From assembly GCF_009905375.1 (NCBI RefSeq), contig NC_133649.1:236868201-236932200 (forward strand): a stretch of 64,000 bases of DNA, read 5' to 3'. Of this stretch, positions 58,741 to 64,000 are shown one piece after another (positions within the stretch are counted from its first letter, which is position 1; each line of letters starts with the position of its first letter). Source of the DNA: Apium graveolens. Its lineage: Eukaryota > Streptophyta > Magnoliopsida > Apiales > Apiaceae. Position numbers and translations under genes: made by a program. A model generated the notes under the pieces. The model was not told where the DNA came from, did not search any database, and was given only the letters and a program-made list of their open reading frames with translations.

Positions 58741-58843
58741 TTGGCATTCTATTGGCTATATAAACCAACACCTCTTTCAAGCCATCCCATCTCTCACTTT
58801 CTCTCAAACCCTCCTTCTCATTTCTTTTTCACTCTTCACAACC
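58741..58843 (+). promoter_or_regulatory. Promoter and leader of the small Copia-D ORF
   Basis: TATATAAA at 58757-58764, then about 80 bp of C/T-rich leader (CTCTCACTTTCTCTC and similar) up to CACAACCATGG. An inverted CCAAT (ATTGG, 58751-58755) lies directly before the TATA box. The layout is that of a plant Pol II core promoter with a pyrimidine patch. Confidence 0.6.
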
Positions 58844-59188
58844 ATGGTTCATTACGACTTAGCTCTGAACTATGATACTTTCACTCTCACCATGAGGTGT
58901 ACAGAATGGCAGCAGGAATGGCATTCTTATGAAATTTGGGACTCGGTTCCCCAAGAGGTTCTCACAGACCTCTTGTTCTTCTATATGGATTACCATCGCC
59001 ATCTTGAGCGACTGGAAGAGGAACGGCTGGAAGCTCTCCGACAGCAGGAGCGTATTATTCATCTTGTTGTTCTTTTGTTGAGAGTAGGAAGAAAAAATAA
59101 TTTCTCCTACCTGTTTCTCTTCACTGTCAGCTTTGTATGGCTTCTTAGCTTAGGACAAAAGCTGTTGATGTTAGGATTTGTAGCTTAG
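58844..59188 (+). CDS. Small ORF of unknown function between RNase H and the 3' ORF (Copia-D)
   Basis: 114 codons, uninterrupted, with an excellent start context (ACAACCATGG). The N-terminal half is Trp/Tyr-rich (EWQQEWHSYEIWDSV), followed by an amphipathic charged helix (HRHLERLEEERLEALRQQE). The C-terminus is hydrophobic (YLFLFTVSFVWLLSLG), possibly one membrane segment, or read-through of an intron or untranslated DNA. I do not recognise a family. A TTAATAAAAT polyadenylation-like signal lies near 59250. It is preceded by its own TATA box, so it may be an independent transcript. It could be an accessory gene of this family or a captured host fragment. Confidence 0.5.
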   Translation: MVHYDLALNYDTFTLTMRCTEWQQEWHSYEIWDSVPQEVLTDLLFFYMDYHRHLERLEEERLEALRQQERIIHLVVLLLRVGRKNNFSYLFLFTVSFVWLLSLGQKLLMLGFVA

Positions 59189-59640
59189 GACAATCTTGTA
59201 ATTTTGTGATGTAATTTAAAATTCATGAAATGTATTTGCTCAATATATTAATAAAATTTTATATTTATGCAAGATTTTGTCCCTGAGTCGTTTGATATTC
59301 TGATGCATTTTTAAATCCTAATACTAACCATATTCTGATGACCTTTTTAGTTCTGATACAAATCAAGTTCTGATTCTGACGTGGCAGTATTTGTTTACTT
59401 GGTTTCTTCATGGTCATTCTCCCATTTGTCATATTTTTACAGAATATTAGTCTCGCAGTGAAAATAATTTATTAAGTGGGAACAGTTTTAAATTTTAAAA
59501 TAAAACTGAACTACTTTGATTAATGGGATTACTTGGTAAGTGGAACGGTTTTTCCTCGAAAAACTGCATGTGATAAGTAATGATTACTGAATTTCCGTGC
59601 CCATTAATTATCCATTACTGCTGCATGTCTGACAGGTGTC
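59189..59640 (+). other. Copia-D spacer between the small ORF and the 3' ORF
   Basis: Non-coding, AT-rich, with a polyadenylation-like AATAAAAT near 59251 and two more TTCTGAT sites (near 59350 and 59370). Nothing else is recognised. Confidence 0.5.
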
Positions 59641-59822
59641 CCAACGCTTACTTTTTCTACCGTGTATAAGTAAAAGAGAGAAAAGATTGTAAAATCTTTT
59701 ATTTACTTTCCTATTTAATCTCTCTCTCTCTTTACTTTTATTCTCTCTCATCTACTGACGCTTTTTTATACAGACATTTTATCAAACACCTTACAGGCAA
59801 CCTAATTTCTCAATTATTTCTC
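59641..59822 (+). promoter_or_regulatory. Promoter and leader of the Copia-D 3' ORF
   Basis: A TATA-like box TATAAGTA (59665-59672) is followed by a CT microsatellite (about 59720-59732) and a 150-bp pyrimidine-rich leader up to the ATG at 59823. It parallels the Copia-A promoter at 18748-18900, although the sequences are not similar. Confidence 0.5.
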
Positions 59823-62800
59823 ATGACACCTAAGGATTTGATTATAGATGGAGCCAAGTTTGTACCCAACAACTATGCTGCAATCTTGAACAATGCTGAA
59901 GCTCCATCTGATTTACACTTTGTGCAAGATCTTCTAGCACACAGTGAGATTGGGTATGCGTTGACCCAACCTCAAGTCATTTCAAGCCAACAAGTTTTGA
60001 CGTTATGGCGGACTGGGCATTTTGATAATGGTGGTGCTACTGGTACTCCAAGCATTATTTTTGAAGTGAATGATGTTGAGCATGTGGTAACTCCTGGAGC
60101 AGTTCGTAAAGCTCTCCACTTACCAGAAGGCTACACTTTTTTAACAGCGGAGGAACCTGTTCTACAGCAGCTCATGGCCAATTTGGGTTATGAGAAGAGT
60201 TTGGCCAAGCTTGGAAAGTTGAAAAGGGCACATATCAGGAAGGAATGGAGCTTTTTCTTCGACTGCATCACTAAGGCATTCACCAATAAGTGTTCCAACT
60301 TTGATGCCATTCCAATTAGGAGTCAGCACATCGGGTATGCTATTATTCACCAAACTCATTTTGATTTTGCAAGTGTTGTGATAGGTTTTATAGGGGATAG
60401 GATGACAGAAGATAGGAATGTAGTGTACTTTGCTAGATTCTGTCAGCTTATATATAACTTCTGTTGTGCTGATGAACCCCAACCTACCACTGACTTAATT
60501 CCACCCTTTAAGCTTGCAAAACGAGCTTTTAATAACTTGGTAAATGCTGACCTTAAGAAAAAGGTGGTTAGACCCTTACAGATACCTCAGTCTGTAAAAC
60601 AAATCCTGGTAAATGCTGATCCTCAAACCTACAGATCTGTTTACCCTGATGTTCAACCCACCAGCACATCCCAAATACCATAACAACCATCAGAACATAA
60701 CACATATACACCTCAACCTACTCAACCCTCTATCAGAACATATTTCAAACCTTCACAGATATCTCAACCTTCATCTTCAAAGCCCAAGAGGACAAAGACT
60801 GTACCTCAGACACAACAGAAGAAAAGGAGGATTGTTCTGAGAGATGAGTCAGACAGTGAGGAATAGATTCCTGTATCAGAACCTGTTGTCAAAGAAGCTG
60901 AGAAGGTCTCTTCTCAGAAGGATATTGGAATTGGGGGTTCTAAGCTTCTCAAAAGGCTTAGAAGGATGTATTCTGATGAAACTCCCAAGGTATCTCCACC
61001 TTCAAAGAGATACAAGAAACAGAGAGCACACAGGGACGGGGCTAAGCCAGTTTCAGAGGATGAGGAAGCAACAGCTCAGGAAGGAGATCAGGAATCTCTG
61101 ATCTCACAAGAGCCAGAATTTGCTGAAGCTACTGCATCTACACCTCCATTGTCACCAACTCAGGAAACTGCTCAAGATAAAGTATCTACACCACCTGTAT
61201 CTCCTATGAATGAACCAGTATCTACTGCAGACCCAGGCACAAGTGCTGAGATTGATATTCACAACCTAATTGTGCCTGAGGTTCTCTATTTAGAAGCTCC
61301 ACCAGCTCAAATCAATCCATCAACAATGCCAATTCCTGATGCTAATGAAATTCCAGAATTGTCTACAACACCTTCTCTGCATCTAGACATTGAAGATCAG
61401 ACTATAGGTGAGCATCAGAATATGGCTGTTGATCAGAACTTGGAAGCAGATGAGCACTTAGACGATGATGTTGAAGCCTCCATAGCCTCTCAAACTGTTC
61501 TTTTATCAGAGGATGTTGACACTGTATGTTCTGATGCTGCAAATGCTGATGATACTGGTGATGCTGCTACAAATGAAGATGTTAATACAGCTGGTCCTTC
61601 TAGACATGCACCTCTACAAGCTCCTTCAAAAGCTGAACTAGTTCAAAAGTTTGTTAGAGGAGATGCACCAGTACCTTGGAGTGAAACTCCTAGAGGACAG
61701 GAGTGGACTAAGGAATGGAACTTCGTCAATTTTATTCCTTCTGAAAAGATTCTTGCTGATCACTTGGCAAAAGCTGATGAGATGTTAGTTAATGATGATT
61801 TCAAAACACAGCTGAGAGTTACTGCTTTGAGTACTAGACATCTTCAAGGTCAACATTCAACAACTCATGCCGAGGTGCATAAAATTTAAGAAGCTTTACT
61901 CAAGCAAGAAACAACTATGAAACTTGAAAAGAAAAACTTTTTCAAACCTACCTTTGACAGAGTTGCCTACATTGAGAAAACCCAAGAGAAGCAACAATCT
62001 CAGATTGATGAAATTTTGAAAAATCAAGCTTCTCAGCAATCTCAACTCAATGAGATCCAATCCTCAGTGGAATTGCTTCTCTCTATTCTTTTACCTGCTG
62101 ATGCCAAAAAGGGGGAGAAAGTAATTAAGTCCAAATGCAAACCCGATAAGACACTGAAGAAAAAGGATGATGGTAATGACCCGTGAAACTCTGGAATGGG
62201 TGGAGGTCGTGGTCAAGGTGGAGGTCTCTCATCAAGAAGAGCTAGAACTACAAGTCATAGAACAAGTTCTGATACTGGGAGAAGAATAACTTCTGATACT
62301 GGTAAAAGGATAAGTTCTGATGAACTTTTAGATCTTGATGAACTTTTAGATCTTGATGAAGAAATTTCAAGACAGTTATTTCTGAAAGAAAATCCAGGAA
62401 TGGACTTTGAGAGTCTAATGGAAGAAGAAGCTAGGCTTAAGTCAGAAAAAGTCAACTCCAACTCTGAAGCTTCTGTTGTTAAAAAGAAACTTCCTACGGC
62501 TAAAGGCATTGTGATAAAAGAAAGGACAAATAATGTGGCAACCAAGGCCAAATCACAATTGTAGATAGATCCAAGGTCCAAGGGCAAAGAAAAAGTTTGT
62601 TAACCTATAAAGGTTTATGTGTCTCCTATGGATGAAGAAATTTCTGTTGAAGATGCTGATCTTACTCTGACTTCAAGGAAGATTTCTAAGTCAACCTCTG
62701 ATATGGCTCAAGTTGTTCAGAGTCAATATATAGTTAGTTCTGATATAACAATGAAGCAAGCAACCTCTAACATAGCTCAAGTTGACTTGATATCAGAAGA

Positions 62801-63550
62801 TAAGTAAAAGGAAACCTCTGACATTGCTCATGTTAAATCCTCAAAGTTACTCCTACCAGGATTCACTAAAGCCAAACAGACTCAACCTTTGAAGACTGCA
62901 GCAAGTGGTTTTGAAGCAAAGTGGTTACTGAAAAGGAAGCAAGAGATAAATCTGGATTGGGTAGTGCTGATGAAAGAAGAGTGCAGAACACAACCAACGA
63001 TCCAACTTCCTTAAGTGAACCAGGTGTTGGAGCAACTCTTGAAAGATTGAATCAACTAGAATCTGTACAGATGGTCTACCATACCTTCTTGAAAGAACAC
63101 ATCTTGTTATATTTCATGACAGATGGAAGGATTTACCATATAAGGGAAAATGCTATACCACTGAAGTATTTTGAGGAACTAGAACATGTTTTATTCTTAC
63201 TTCAAGTGAATGACAGAATAATAGAAAGTGCTGCAAACTATTTGAAGACTCAAATTCAGAGACAGAAAAGGCTTTATTCTGTAAAGTCTGACAGCACATA
63301 CTGTCCAAAGTACAGAGATCACAAGGGTGATATTGTTGATATGAAACCTAATACTGCACAGATCAGAACATATCTTGGTATTAAGGGACTTGAATTCAAT
63401 CTAGAGTCTGACAAAGCCTATGTCATAAGACTAGATCAGAAGTTGAGAAAAGCAAAAATTAATGATCTCAGATATGCTATCTTCCAAACTGGTGAAGATA
63501 CTGCGGAACTCAAAGATGCTAAAAGGAGGATGATTGATGAACTCAGATAA
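59823..63550 (+). pseudogene. Extra 3' ORF of Copia-D
   Basis: The frames 59823-60683, 60966-61889, 61917-62186, 62196-62564 and 62619-62807 all share one phase. They are separated by single stops, including TAA at 60681, TAG near 60864, TAA near 61887 and TGA near 62184; 62921-63550 follows after a shift. The intact protein would exceed 1200 residues. Domains: N-terminal globular part with FVQDLLAHSEIGYAL, VRKALHLP and KEWSFFFDC (about 1-285); a Pro/Glu/Ser-rich middle; a W.KEWNF segment near 61710; a Gln-rich coiled coil (61960-62090); an acidic repeat DELLDLDELLDLDEE (62320-62362); and a C-terminal module with MTDGRIYHI. No membrane helix is seen. Function is unknown. Confidence 0.72.
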
Positions 63551-63819
63551 GCTGAGAGATGTTTGTTAAAGAATTATCTCAGAACAACTACTGACATCAA
63601 AGAGTTCAGAAAGTGAAGCCAAGTCAAGATCTAAAACTGCTCAAATTCTGATATGAATATAGACTGAAGTTGTTATTAGAAGTTAAAGTTGGTAAAGCTT
63701 TAAGGACTGTAAGATGTAGTTATCTAGTCAATTTCTCATGCATTTGTACTTAATGTTTTTGACATCATCAAATATCTGTTAAACTTTTATATTATGCTAA
63801 TTTACAAGTTGGGGGAGAT
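63551..63819 (+). other. 3' untranslated region and polypurine tract of Copia-D
   Basis: Non-coding tail ending in ACAAGTTGGGGGAGAT (63804-63819), the polypurine tract. It is similar to 3782-4024 of Copia-C (shared TTTTTGACATCATCAAAT-like stretch). Confidence 0.78.
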
Positions 63820-64000
63820 TGTAAGATATATTTGATAATGTCATATCTAATATGATTTATGTTTAGTTTTCAGATCTTACTTAAACAGGACAAATCAGTA
63901 CTTAACTGAAATAAGCACCTATACTGAAGTCAAAACTTAAGTTATCAGTACTTAAGATTCAGGAGATATTTATCAGGAGATAATATCAGGACTTAAAGGA
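63820..64000 (+). repeat. 3' LTR of Copia-D, first 181 bp
   Basis: Aligns from TGTAAGATATATTT with the 5' LTR start at 43498; seven substitutions and no indels over 181 bp. Cut by the window edge. Confidence 0.9.

Larger units (their letters stand above)
43498..64000 (+). mobile_element. Copia-D: Sirevirus-type copia element, runs off the right edge
   Basis: Plus-strand copia element: 5' LTR, PBS, gag, protease, integrase, RT, RNase H, a spacer with a small ORF, a large 3' ORF, a polypurine tract and the first 181 bp of the 3' LTR. Copia-I (49111-56731) is inserted in RT. Without the insert it would be about 13 kb. The visible 181 bp of the 3' LTR differs from the 5' LTR at 7 positions (about 4%), so it is clearly older than Copia-I. 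Left flank TTTGA; the right TSD is out of view. Confidence 0.9.

Overview
This window is plant nuclear DNA made almost entirely of nested LTR retrotransposons. The evidence is the AT-rich composition, Ty1/copia and Ty3/gypsy proteins, primer-binding sites complementary to initiator Met-tRNA (TGGTATCAGAGC type), long LTRs with TATA boxes, and target-site duplications (TSDs) of 5 bp. A eudicot is likely; an asterid such as an Apiaceae species is only an impression. I see no ordinary host gene, tRNA, rRNA or CRISPR array.

Layout, using labels defined here: Gypsy-J (1-3274, 3' end of a long LTR) interrupts Copia-C (+, 3275-4620), which sits inside the 3' LTR of Copia-A (-, 4621-26607). Copia-A also contains Copia-B (-, 8050-16488, perfect TSD). 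Copia-A inserted at the TATA box of an LTR fragment, Copia-F (-, 26608-26924). That fragment abuts a decayed Copia-E (-, 26925-30895), which lies in the 3' end of Gypsy-G (+, 30896-43497). The LTR of Gypsy-G was split by Gypsy-H (-, 32122-43215) and entered by Copia-D (+, 43498 to beyond 64000). Copia-D in turn contains the young Copia-I (-, 49111-56731, perfect TSD, LTRs about 99.5% identical). Parts are missing off both ends of the window.

Copia-A, C, D and I (and perhaps E) look like Sirevirus-type copia elements: gag, protease, integrase, RT and RNase H are followed by a large extra 3' ORF of unknown function. The 3' ORF is recognisable in A, C, D and as a relic in I. In A and D it lies behind what looks like its own plant promoter (TATA box, pyrimidine-rich leader, ATG), and upstream of that promoter are the same family-specific short motifs that fill the U3 part of the LTR. 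Copia-D has a further small ORF (58844-59188) with its own TATA box and an ideal plant start context. Independent internal transcription units with LTR-like enhancer motifs are the most interesting candidate system in the window.

Nearly every element is broken. Copia-B has a deletion fusing RT at the tyrosine of its YVDD box to the end of RNase H. Copia-I has an intact 758-codon gag but a ruined pol, although its LTRs are nearly identical, so it was probably copied in trans. Many stop codons in A, B, D and E fit C-to-T (or G-to-A) transitions, as expected for methylated, silenced DNA.
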